11,734 bases of DNA from Pseudomonadota bacterium (GCA_015222965.1 JADFWF010000178.1:1-11734); one strand, 5' to 3'. Shown: positions 1 through 6,315, counted from the first letter of the stretch. The notes: generated by a model not told the origin, from the sequence alone. Numbers and translations: made by a program.

Positions 1-171
1 AATAGTGTACAGACCCTGTATCAAACAGAATACAGAAAAGATGTCTTTGAAAATATGCCTGCACTGGAAGACGGCGATAAGCCGGTTGATATCCATGTTA
101 AAGGTGTAAAAGTAACGATATGGGTTGAAAAAGGTTTGTTATTTGCTTTAACAGATATAACTGATGAGTGA
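1..171 (+). CDS. C-terminal end of an unknown protein, possibly anti-sigma-factor-like (5' end outside window)
   Basis: Frame 1 is open from the left edge to a TGA at 169-171, giving 56 residues of a C-terminus. The visible part ends in a compact beta-rich stretch with a VKVTIWVEKGLLFALTDI segment. The pattern of a short V-x-V strand, a Trp, a glycine turn and an aromatic-Ala-Leu strand recalls the periplasmic C-terminal end of transmembrane anti-sigma factors. That resemblance is from memory of the family and is weak. The upstream part, which would hold a zinc-finger or membrane segment, lies outside the window. The downstream neighbour is convergent. I consider the coding call good and the functional guess poor. 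Confidence 0.6.
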   Translation, partial: NSVQTLYQTEYRKDVFENMPALEDGDKPVDIHVKGVKVTIWVEKGLLFALTDITDE

Positions 172-279
172 CTGGTATCGACCGAAAATTCCCGGTCTAC
201 AGACATATTTAATACTCTATGCAATCATGGATGAACCAATGCGGACAAACTATGATCTCAATAACACCTCCGGCACTGA

Positions 280-1320
280 TTAATTCAGCAGGTGCTCACA
301 CTCACTGAACACCGATAGACGTGATGCGCCTCGAACGACCTCCTGACCAGAAGGCAAGCTTGATCTCTGGTCATGTATCCACACCACCATATCCTTGATA
401 ACAACCTCAGCCTGCAGATCACGCGACAGCATATGATAGCCGTTTGAATAGAGCACTAGACGCCATTGCGATGTGTCTCTATCCGGTAGATTTTCAAGCA
501 TCATGCAGAATGACGGTGGTGGAATAATCTCATCATGCTCTCCATACAGGATCAATGCAGGCATCCTGAGCGCCGCGCCATTGACCAACGCAGCTTCCAT
601 CAGATCAGTAAGCCCATAGATCGCATCGATTCGGGTCTCTTTGATGACTAAAGGATCACGGCCTAATGCGCGCAGCATTTCGTCATTGTCCGAGGGATGA
701 ATATCCAGACCTTCACCTGTCACCGTCACTTCGGGCATAGTATGTGCGAGCAGACGCAGCGGCATCGTTTGCCACCATGGCATGACCTGCCAGCCCCATA
801 CGGCAGGTGCTAACAGGATCACTCCCTGTATGCAGGTTTGTTCCAGCTGCTGCGTCGCGCTGAGAATAACCGCACCACCCATGCTTTCACCCAACAGGAA
901 TAATGGTATACCAGGATGTTTATCACACAGCAGATCAACCGTTGCGATAAGGTCCGATTGCATGATGCTACGCCCGGCCCAGACACCGTTCTGCTCTGTC
1001 GCACCGAAACCTCGCTGGTCAATGGCATAAGTTGTTATCAAATCACCGGCAAAGATATTTGCCGCAGCATCAAAGGCGTTACTGTAATCATTAAAACCGT
1101 GCAAGGCCAGCACCACGGCGTCTGGTTCGACTGCTGATTGCCATATCTTCATCGGTAAGATGTAACCATCGGACATGATCGCAGACGCTGGCGTCAGTCG
1201 AGGCTGTGATGGTGCTATATCAGGTTGTGTCTGTATTTTCGGATTACTGCACGCATTCAAAAACAGGAGCAAGATTAGCTGCACTGCTAAGGTGACAAAA
1301 AGCTTTAAACATTTGAGCAT
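280..1320 (-). CDS. Lipoprotein alpha/beta hydrolase (lysophospholipase / monoacylglycerol lipase-like)
   Basis: This 346-residue protein begins with a lipoprotein signal peptide: a hydrophobic run at 8-21 and the lipobox LNAC, with Cys24 as the lipidation site. The mature part is a single alpha/beta-hydrolase domain of the Hydrolase_4 (serine aminopeptidase S33 / lysophospholipase) type. It shows the oxyanion-region LHGF at 73-76, the DQRGFG strand-turn at 101-106, the nucleophile elbow GESMGG with Ser146, an Asp in YGEHDEIIP (Asp263) and the final catalytic His in GYHML (His296). All three triad residues are present, so it should be active, probably on lysophospholipids or monoacylglycerols at the envelope. 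The substrate is inferred from the family only. I see no clear ribosome binding site before the ATG at 1320. The minus-strand gene at 1383-1652 lies 62 bp upstream and could be co-transcribed. Confidence 0.9.
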   Translation of the reverse strand: MLKCLKLFVTLAVQLILLLFLNACSNPKIQTQPDIAPSQPRLTPASAIMSDGYILPMKIWQSAVEPDAVVLALHGFNDYSNAFDAAANIFAGDLITTYAIDQRGFGATEQNGVWAGRSIMQSDLIATVDLLCDKHPGIPLFLLGESMGGAVILSATQQLEQTCIQGVILLAPAVWGWQVMPWWQTMPLRLLAHTMPEVTVTGEGLDIHPSDNDEMLRALGRDPLVIKETRIDAIYGLTDLMEAALVNGAALRMPALILYGEHDEIIPPPSFCMMLENLPDRDTSQWRLVLYSNGYHMLSRDLQAEVVIKDMVVWIHDQRSSLPSGQEVVRGASRLSVFSECEHLLN

Positions 1321-1382
1321 GACAGCTAAAGGCTACCACATACCCACCGGTGATAAAGAAGACGAAGGACTGCCCGTAAAAA

Positions 1383-1652
1383 CTAACTTGCCCTGGCAAC
1401 GATGTTAAATCTTATCAGCTTGCCGGTATCATACGCCCATTTTTCAACCAGATATTCAAGCGTTGCGTGACTTCTATCGACCGCTTCCCAGTGAAGTATC
1501 ATGATACTTTCACCATCGGCTTTATCAAACTCAAGACGCCATTTAATCGATTTACTCAATAAACCGCTCTGCGCCTTTTTTAACTCAAACCCCGCAAGAT
1601 CGACAATTTTATTTTTCAGCTCATCGGCGGCTTTGCTAACGTCATCACTCAT
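1383..1652 (-). CDS. Small hypothetical protein
   Basis: I do not recognise this protein. With the ATG at 1652 it has 89 residues, beginning MSDDVSKAAD. An earlier in-frame ATG at 1664 would add MFVF. I prefer the later start because AAGAGA lies about 11 nt before it, while the earlier ATG overlaps that purine run. The N-terminal third looks like an amphipathic helix rich in Lys, Asp and Ala. The rest alternates charged and aromatic residues (KWRLEF, ESIMILHWEAVD, HATLEYLVEKWAYDTG), suggesting a small mixed alpha/beta cytoplasmic fold. There is no signal peptide, membrane segment or cysteine. It is followed on the same strand by the hydrolase, and its upstream region holds the shared 20-bp element at 1787-1806. 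Confidence 0.6.
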   Translation of the reverse strand: MSDDVSKAADELKNKIVDLAGFELKKAQSGLLSKSIKWRLEFDKADGESIMILHWEAVDRSHATLEYLVEKWAYDTGKLIRFNIVARAS

Positions 1653-1786
1653 AAAAACAAACATCTCTTATAATAATTATCCATTTACTTCGATCACAGC
1701 TGGCAACTTCTGATCAAATTAAAGATGGCAGATTCTTTTAATTTAGTTGAGTCTGCCCTCAATCATCATTAAATCCCAGTTTCCTG

Positions 1787-1806
1787 TTCGTTCGTTTTCG
1801 TACGTA
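1787..1806. repeat. Copy 1 of a 20-bp element shared by two divergent intergenic regions
   Basis: The sequence TTCGTTCGTTTTCGTACGTA here matches 18 of 20 positions of TTCGTTCATTTTCGTACATA at 6089-6108. Both differences are G/A transitions, and ATCAAGAA follows both copies a few bases later. The first base here lies 135 bp upstream of the minus-strand start at 1652. The second copy lies 146 bp upstream of the minus-strand start at 5943. It could be a regulator site or a remnant of a dispersed element. Confidence 0.5.
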
Positions 1807-1915
1807 TCAATATCAAGAATTATCTTTTTAATATCAAAGAATTAGATACGGTAATCAGTCTGAAAAATCAAGAGTGAGTATAAACAGACTCTAAGCAAAA
1901 ATAATTTATTGGTCC

Positions 1916-1969
1916 AGGAGTAAGCTGATAGCTCTCCTCTTAAAGCAGGAGTGAACTACAGATTTTTTT
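1916..1969 (+). promoter_or_regulatory. Candidate RNA switch or small-RNA 3' end: mutually exclusive hairpins before a T run
   Basis: AGGAG at 1916-1920 can pair with CTCCT at 1934-1938, extended by AGCT/AGCT around a GAT loop. The same CTCCT can instead pair with AGGAG at 1947-1951. A run of seven T starts at 1963. The 11-nt gap between the second stem and the T run is too long for a classical intrinsic terminator, so this is only a candidate. Confidence 0.2.
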
Positions 1970-1993
1970 GATCGCATTTATTGCCAGCGCATC

Positions 1994-2006
1994 TAGATTG
2001 AATCTA
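1994..2006. repeat. Short perfect inverted repeat TAGATT-G-AATCTA
   Basis: A 13-bp perfect palindrome with a one-base centre lies in the intergenic region about 190 bp before the Cache-protein start. Its size suits a dimeric DNA-binding protein, but a chance occurrence in AT-rich DNA cannot be excluded. Confidence 0.25.
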
Positions 2007-2085
2007 CCAGCAGAGATTATTAAGCGCTTGCCCGTATCAATAAAAAATGGACAGCAACATTAAAACGCAATCCGAGGAATTACTC

Positions 2086-2101
2086 TGTGACATAAGTTAC
2101 A
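2086..2101. promoter_or_regulatory. Candidate CRP/Vfr-family binding site
   Basis: TGTGA-CATAAG-TTACA matches the CRP consensus TGTGA-N6-TCACA at 9 of 10 specified positions with the correct 6-bp spacer. Its centre lies about 100 bp upstream of the ATG at 2194, a plausible position for activation of the Cache-protein gene. No matching -10/-35 pair is obvious nearby, so it remains a candidate. Confidence 0.35.
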
Positions 2102-2193
2102 CAAAAGTGAAAAGAGCCTCAGAAAAGTGGCAGAATTAAGCACCTGGTCACTTAAACAGATAAAATACAGGTAAATAAAGAGTTAGCATTTAG

Positions 2194-3144
2194 ATGACAA
2201 GCAAAACAAAGTTACAAAAAACAGTTAAAAAACAACGCGCGGCACTCAAAGAACTGCTATCTGAGTCGATGGCTGAACTTGCGGCTGCATGTGCAGGTGA
2301 AATGAATAACCGCCAGGTACTAGAAGACATCCTTGCAAAAGAAATGGCTTCAGCTGACTATTGCAAATACCTTTGGGTGCTCGATAAAACCGGCCGTCAA
2401 TTAACCGATAATGCGATGCGTGCCGGGTTCAAACACGGACAGGTCGGACGCGACCGCGCCGCCCGCCCTTACCTGCAACGTGCTCTGAAAGGTGAAGACT
2501 ATTATCTGTCTGAAGCTTATATCAGCCGCAACCGCAAGCGCCCTTCTCTCACGGCTGTCAAGATAATCTACGATAAAAACGGGCACGTTAATGGTTACCT
2601 CGGGGCCGACTTTGATCTGCGCGAACTGCCAAATACCGCTGAAGACTACAAGAACGAAAAAAACTGGCAGCAGATAAAAGGCGACCCGGCGATCCGGAGC
2701 AGCCTGTTCTCACAACAACGCACAGAAAGCGCCATGGACGCACAGATTGATAATGTGTTCAGCGTTATACGGGAGTTAATACTGGAGCATGGCGTGTTCC
2801 ACGCTAAGCTGCATTTCTCCAGCAGCCGTGCAACACTGTGGCTGGTCGATAATCCGTTTGATTATCAGATTTTAAATATCGACGAACTAAGCGATCCGGA
2901 TATCTGCCTGGCTTTTCGGCGGCAGACGTATTTTGACAAAGCTATCGTCGATGCAAAAAACATTTCACTGGTTCTACAACAGTTCAAAGATCTACGCTTC
3001 GCCGATGAGACCATCTACTTACGCGCAGCTTCACTCAATGTCGTCAATGGCATGGTTGGCTTAAATTTTTCATGTGACGGTTCTCATTATATGCATTACG
3101 AAGAGTTCCTTGAGAAAAACACGACGTTCTGGTTCGGCGGTTAG
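2194..3144 (+). CDS. Soluble Cache/PDC sensor domain-containing protein
   Basis: This 316-residue protein has a helical, Lys/Ala-rich N-terminus (about 1-50). A PAS-like Cache (PDC) domain follows at about 58-145: YLWVLDKTGRQLTD, then a GRDRAARPYLQRAL helix (85-98), a strand-rich YYLSEAYISRN segment, and a closing IIYDKNGHVNGYLGADFDL (125-142). The R..RPY..A pattern in the middle is characteristic of the ligand-facing helix of Cache domains. The C-terminal half (about 175-316) is not recognised. There is no signal peptide or membrane helix and no HAMP, kinase, GGDEF or methyl-accepting output domain. That is unusual, because most Cache domains are extracytoplasmic. The protein therefore looks like a free-standing cytoplasmic sensor; its ligand and partner are unknown. 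A long upstream region with a CRP-like site suggests regulated expression. Confidence 0.7.
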   Translation: MTSKTKLQKTVKKQRAALKELLSESMAELAAACAGEMNNRQVLEDILAKEMASADYCKYLWVLDKTGRQLTDNAMRAGFKHGQVGRDRAARPYLQRALKGEDYYLSEAYISRNRKRPSLTAVKIIYDKNGHVNGYLGADFDLRELPNTAEDYKNEKNWQQIKGDPAIRSSLFSQQRTESAMDAQIDNVFSVIRELILEHGVFHAKLHFSSSRATLWLVDNPFDYQILNIDELSDPDICLAFRRQTYFDKAIVDAKNISLVLQQFKDLRFADETIYLRAASLNVVNGMVGLNFSCDGSHYMHYEEFLEKNTTFWFGG

Positions 3145-3154
3145 CATTGACCAG

Positions 3155-3202
3155 GGTCAGAGAGCCATTGTTTTTAATATTAGAAACAATTGCTCTCTGA
3201 CC
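3155..3202. terminator. Long imperfect palindrome after the Cache gene; terminator and REP-like element
   Basis: The arms 3155-3175 and 3182-3202 pair at 19 of 21 positions around an AATATT loop, with core GGTCAGAGAGC and complement GCTCTCTGACC. It starts 10 bp after the stop of the Cache-protein gene and is followed by TTATTTATT, so it can end that transcript. The GGTCAGAG core resembles extragenic palindromes linked to REP-associated tyrosine transposases in other proteobacteria. That link is from memory; no transposase is in the window. Confidence 0.6.
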
Positions 3203-3228
3203 TTATTTATTATACGGTTTAATATAAT
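3197..3228 (+). promoter_or_regulatory. Candidate promoter for the Met-rich protein gene
   Basis: A perfect TATAAT lies at 3223-3228, 25 nt before the TTG start codon at 3254, which would give a short leader carrying the AGGAG ribosome binding site. The -35 box is poor: CTGACC at 3197-3202 has a 20-bp spacer and overlaps the palindrome arm. Confidence 0.35.
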
Positions 3229-3253
3229 GAATCAGCTGGTTTAGGAGATTATA

Positions 3254-3766
3254 TTGACTCAACTTCAATCTGACGAAAAGCTTAACACCAGGAATTTTGC
3301 GAATCTCTGGATAGGCATATTTTTTCTGCTGTCCTCAGTCTCGCTATTAATTCTCATGATGATGTTTATTTTTGTATGGCAACCAATATGGTCTGAAGGT
3401 TTTCAAGACTTTCACACCGTTAGCAAAGCCATAGAAAAACTCGATAAAACAACCAAACCTGCGTCAGATGCAGTTCCGTTAATGCTTTCAGAAATGAAGC
3501 AGATGAACCAGAACATGTACCAGATGAATACGACTTTGTATGAGATGAAAAAAATGAATAATACCATGTATGAAATGCAAAACATCATGCAAGGTATGAG
3601 TGCGTCTATAGACAATCTGGAGCAGATGACACCCGAGATCCAAAGGATGACACTCTCCATCGACCAGATGACGATGGTCTTATCAACCGAAATGCCGCGG
3701 ATGACTTATACCATGGGTCGAGTAAATAACAAAATGCCTAATATGGGCTTCATGCCATTTAAATAA
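3254..3766 (+). CDS. Methionine-rich membrane-anchored coiled-coil protein, unknown function
   Basis: I do not recognise this 170-residue protein. It starts at a TTG, supported by AGGAG at 3243-3247 with a 6-nt spacer. One strong membrane helix spans about 19-43, and the positive charge before it suggests an N-in anchor with the rest in the periplasm. Residues 77-170 carry 21 methionines. The clearest part is a ten-residue near-repeat: MNTTLYEMKK, MNNTMYEMQN, preceded by MNQNMYQ. The M-x2/3-M spacing and polar positions also fit a helix or coiled coil. Met clusters of this kind occur in periplasmic copper/silver-binding proteins, so metal binding is possible but inferred. There are no Cys residues and only one His (54). 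trmH follows after 76 bp. A rod-like scaffold with no metal role is the alternative. Confidence 0.75.
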   Translation: MTQLQSDEKLNTRNFANLWIGIFFLLSSVSLLILMMMFIFVWQPIWSEGFQDFHTVSKAIEKLDKTTKPASDAVPLMLSEMKQMNQNMYQMNTTLYEMKKMNNTMYEMQNIMQGMSASIDNLEQMTPEIQRMTLSIDQMTMVLSTEMPRMTYTMGRVNNKMPNMGFMPFK

Positions 3767-3842
3767 AAATTCCTGCGATCAGGATAGAAGAGATTAGAGG
3801 AAACCACACCTTTAATTTTTTACTGAACGATTTATATAATTT

Positions 3843-4556
3843 ATGACCCCGGAACGTTTAGCCATCATAAAAGCAAGTCTGGACAGAAGGCAGACCGATC
3901 TTACCGTGGTGATGGAAAATGTTCGCAAACCTCATAACCTCGCAGCCGTCGCACGTACTCTGGAAGCCGTTGGCGGACTTGAGATCCATGCCATCACTGC
4001 ACTCACTTCGATCCGTCTCACGCAGATGTCTGCGGGCGGTACAAAGAAATGGATGAAGGTGACTAAACACCCTTCTACCGATCAAGGATTGAAATTCTTA
4101 AAACAACAGGGATACCAGATCATCGCAACCAGCCTCTGTGAAAACTCAAAAGATTATCGTGAGATCGATTACACCAGACCGACAGCCATACTGGTTGGTG
4201 AAGAACTGGAAGGAATCAGCGAGCAGGCAAAACAGATGGCAGATGAGAACATCAGTATCCCGATGGTCGGTATGGTACAGTCCCTGAACGTATCAGTCGC
4301 CTCGGCATTAGTTCTCTACCAGGCATACCATCAGCGGATGACTGCAGGATCGTATGACAACCGTTCACTAGATGATGAGGACTACAAAAAATTACTCTTT
4401 GAGGCCTGCCACCCAAAAATTGCAAACTGCTGTCAGCAGAAAAGGATTCCTTATCCAGCCATCGATGAAGATGCAAATATACTGGAACCACTGCTCGGAA
4501 CGCTGGCGAATTCAGATGGCAATTTTTCTGAATGGATGAAAAAGAATGATATATGA
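3843..4556 (+). CDS. trmH: tRNA (guanosine(18)-2'-O)-methyltransferase TrmH (SpoU family)
   Basis: This 237-residue protein aligns from its first residue with E. coli TrmH (229 residues) as I remember it, which fixes the start at 3843 even though no ribosome binding site is visible. An in-frame TAA sits just upstream at 3837-3839. TrmH transfers a methyl group from S-adenosylmethionine to the 2'-OH of G18 in the tRNA D-loop. The SPOUT motifs are complete. Motif 1 is VRKPHNLAAVARTLEAVG with Asn32 and the catalytic-type Arg38. Motif 2 is ILVGEELEGIS (116-126) with Glu120. Motif 3 is IPMVGMVQSLNVSVASAL (139-156), forming the trefoil-knot cofactor site with Ser147 and Asn149. The REIDYTRPT segment (106-114) and the C-terminal LLFEACHP and PYPAID segments are also TrmH-like. 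It is cytoplasmic. Read-through from the Met-rich gene 76 bp upstream is possible. Confidence 0.95.
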   Translation: MTPERLAIIKASLDRRQTDLTVVMENVRKPHNLAAVARTLEAVGGLEIHAITALTSIRLTQMSAGGTKKWMKVTKHPSTDQGLKFLKQQGYQIIATSLCENSKDYREIDYTRPTAILVGEELEGISEQAKQMADENISIPMVGMVQSLNVSVASALVLYQAYHQRMTAGSYDNRSLDDEDYKKLLFEACHPKIANCCQQKRIPYPAIDEDANILEPLLGTLANSDGNFSEWMKKNDI

Positions 4557-4602
4557 GAAAAAGTGGCGATCGTAATAAAGGGAGACAGACCACCATTGGC
4601 CC

Positions 4603-4619
4603 GCCCCCTTTAATTTTTT
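4603..4619 (+). repeat. GCCCCC-TTTAATTTT motif at the trmH 3' end
   Basis: GCCCCCTTTAATTTTTT here recurs as GCCCCCCTTTAATTTT at 10639-10654. It lies between convergent genes and its T-rich end could serve as a termination tail for trmH, but I find no convincing paired stem. It may be the edge of a degenerate REP-like element. Confidence 0.3.
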
Positions 4620-5943
4620 ACATATCTCCACCAGAGCTTCCGTCCGAACCAAGGTACCAGTTATATGTGCCCTGAATAATATAGCCGTCAGTATCGAGTG
4701 ATAATGTATTTGTAATATTGCCGGATATCGCATCGATCTCGATCAGATTTCCATCCTGAGAAGCTGCTGTATAAAACATACCAGAGTTCAGCGGATCAAA
4801 TGATGAGGTATGGCTTTGCGATTTATAACCATCGGTAGGTGCATTTGCAATGCCCGAAATATCACCCAGTTTGATATGGTTGCTGGTATCGATCAAAGTC
4901 ATAAATGTATCTGTATGATTGGTTTCGATCGCAATATTGGCAGCCGCGTCAAACGTGGTATGACCAGAACCTAAGCCGGAAGCAACCACATTAACAATAC
5001 TCATATCTGTTCTGTTAATGATAAAGGTGTTGCCTTCTTTCGAGCCCATGTAGATATGCTCGCCATCTGGATGCATGCCAAAATGATGCGCCCCCATCAC
5101 ACTGGCATCACCGGTAAGTTCAGCACGGCCGGTGAGTTTGATCCTGCTTTTAAATTTTGGAACTCGGATCTCAATCACTGAAGGATTAATGCCTTCTGCA
5201 CCAAGACCCTCAGCAGAGCCGTAAAAGGTACGCGAATCACGTCCAGATGTTGCACCAGGTATTTTAGAGAAGTGATGAACGGGGCCCGGTGTACTAATCG
5301 TATCCTGAAGTACAATTTTTACATGGCCTTTTTTATTACCGTGTTTCTTACCGTGTTTTTTACCACCAGCATGCATTTTTATTTTATATAGATGCACCTG
5401 CTGCCTTGCTCTGTCCGTCAGCAGGAACTCATCATCATCGACCCAGAAAGGATGACCGGTAATCGTGCCGCTACCTACTTCTTCAGGGCTGCCGACCACA
5501 CCGACGACACGGTTATCACTTACATCGATAAGACTCATCATTGCTTTTCGAACACCTGAAACTAATGCCATGTTCGTATTCGAGTTATAACTGACAGAAC
5601 GAGGTCTATGTTTCAGCGGAATGATGCCTGAATTCATAAAACTCGTGCCATCGTAATCGATGATGTCCAATGATGTTGAGTTGCGGGTGCTCACATACAC
5701 TCTATCATTTCCAACTTTATCTATCGGATAGGGTTGATCACCATGGGTTGGTATCACATCGACCACTGACATACTGCGGGGATCAACGATAAAGACCCGG
5801 TTTGAATTATTGTCTGAATAATAGCCAACTGCATCAATTGCATGCGCGGCCATACTAGCAGTTAACAAAGTGGAGCCAACAACAGCACTTTGTATCACTC
5901 TATAAATTACATTTTTTTGAATAGTCATTTCTAACAGTCTCAC
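4618..5943 (-). CDS. Exported beta-propeller (YVTN/YncE-like) protein with histidine-bearing blades
   Basis: This 441-residue protein starts at a GTG supported by GAGGA seven to eight bases upstream; an ATG at 5928 is the alternative. A signal peptide ends in AHA, with predicted cleavage after residue 35, so the protein is periplasmic or secreted. The mature part consists of seven propeller blade repeats of the form x-P/H-x-strand-(V/L)YVS-x-LID. Incomplete pieces at both ends probably close a further blade. Histidines recur in the loop before the inner strand: His67, 112, 164, 223/224, 286/287, 328 and 378. Residues 191-207 form an inserted Gly/Lys/His loop with KKHG repeats and His191, 197, 201 and 207. 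No heme motif or cysteine is present. I do not know the specific function. Metal binding is an inference, and a structural or ligand-binding propeller is the default alternative. It is convergent with trmH. Confidence 0.8.
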   Translation of the reverse strand: MRLLEMTIQKNVIYRVIQSAVVGSTLLTASMAAHAIDAVGYYSDNNSNRVFIVDPRSMSVVDVIPTHGDQPYPIDKVGNDRVYVSTRNSTSLDIIDYDGTSFMNSGIIPLKHRPRSVSYNSNTNMALVSGVRKAMMSLIDVSDNRVVGVVGSPEEVGSGTITGHPFWVDDDEFLLTDRARQQVHLYKIKMHAGGKKHGKKHGNKKGHVKIVLQDTISTPGPVHHFSKIPGATSGRDSRTFYGSAEGLGAEGINPSVIEIRVPKFKSRIKLTGRAELTGDASVMGAHHFGMHPDGEHIYMGSKEGNTFIINRTDMSIVNVVASGLGSGHTTFDAAANIAIETNHTDTFMTLIDTSNHIKLGDISGIANAPTDGYKSQSHTSSFDPLNSGMFYTAASQDGNLIEIDAISGNITNTLSLDTDGYIIQGTYNWYLGSDGSSGGDM

Positions 5944-6088
5944 AATTACTTCCTCACTAACTTACGAGTTAATCTCAATTATTCGATAAGAGTTTTTTCC
6001 AAAACGGTCATCACTGGTAAAAACCAGACCTTGTCCGCGATGGCTGGAAAGAATTTAATCGTTATATCGGTAAAAAACTATTCATTTA

Positions 6089-6108
6089 TTCGTTCATTTT
6101 CGTACATA
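6089..6108. repeat. Copy 2 of the 20-bp element shared by two divergent intergenic regions
   Basis: TTCGTTCATTTTCGTACATA matches the copy at 1787-1806 at 18 of 20 positions. It lies 146 bp upstream of the propeller start and 247 bp upstream of the FG-GAP lipoprotein start. Confidence 0.5.
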
Positions 6109-6170
6109 CATCAAGAAAACAAAGAATAAATAAACCGGCCGCGCCAAATGACACAATAAAAATTCATTAG

Positions 6171-6186
6171 TGTGTGTTATCACACA
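6171..6186. promoter_or_regulatory. Perfect inverted repeat TGTGTG-TTAT-CACACA, candidate operator
   Basis: Two 6-bp arms flank a 4-bp centre. The TGTG...CACA arms resemble CRP/FNR-family half-sites, but the spacing is two bases short of the CRP consensus, so another dimeric regulator or a small hairpin is as likely. It sits about 170 bp upstream of the FG-GAP gene. Confidence 0.35.
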
Positions 6187-6286
6187 TTAACACTGCTATT
6201 ACAGACTATTATGAAAAGACATCAACTGGAAATTAAAATGGGCCGGTGGCAGATAACGATCAAAAAATTTCAATTTCCTCGATTTA

Positions 6287-6315
6287 TTCAATCCGGTATT
6301 TAACTGTTATATACT
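6287..6315 (+). promoter_or_regulatory. Candidate promoter for the FG-GAP lipoprotein gene
   Basis: TATACT at 6310-6315 matches five of six -10 positions. TTCAAT at 6287-6292 is a weak -35 (three of six) at the ideal 17-bp spacing. The predicted start of transcription lies about 33 nt before the ATG at 6355. Confidence 0.35.

Larger units (their letters stand above)
1665..2193. other. Long divergent intergenic region without a recognisable gene
   Basis: About 530 bp separate two divergently transcribed genes, and I see no credible coding frame. It is AT-rich and contains several candidate sites: the shared 20-bp element at 1787-1806, an AGTCTG/CAGACT inverted repeat at 1857-1862 and 1885-1890, overlapping hairpin arms at 1916-1951 followed by seven T at 1963-1969, a TAGATT-G-AATCTA palindrome at 1994-2006, and a CRP-like site at 2086-2101. 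An unannotated small RNA is possible but not shown. Confidence 0.55.

Noticed and set aside
180-197. GACCG/CGGTC inverted repeat as a terminator between the convergent genes at the left end
   Set aside because: Only five base pairs with an 8-nt loop and no T run on either strand; too weak to call.
782-1137. Open frames on the + strand inside the hydrolase gene
   Set aside because: The opposite strand encodes a full hydrolase with an intact catalytic triad; these frames have Cys/Arg-rich, low-quality translations typical of antisense shadows.
3835-3840. Perfect TATAAT two bases before the trmH start, suggesting a leaderless transcript
   Set aside because: A start of transcription 6-7 bases downstream would fall inside the coding sequence, and homology with E. 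coli TrmH fixes the ATG at 3843. No -35 fits. Probably chance in AT-rich DNA.
4252-4733. Minus-strand frames antisense to trmH and overlapping the propeller 3' end
   Set aside because: They overlap two well-supported genes and show no family motifs.
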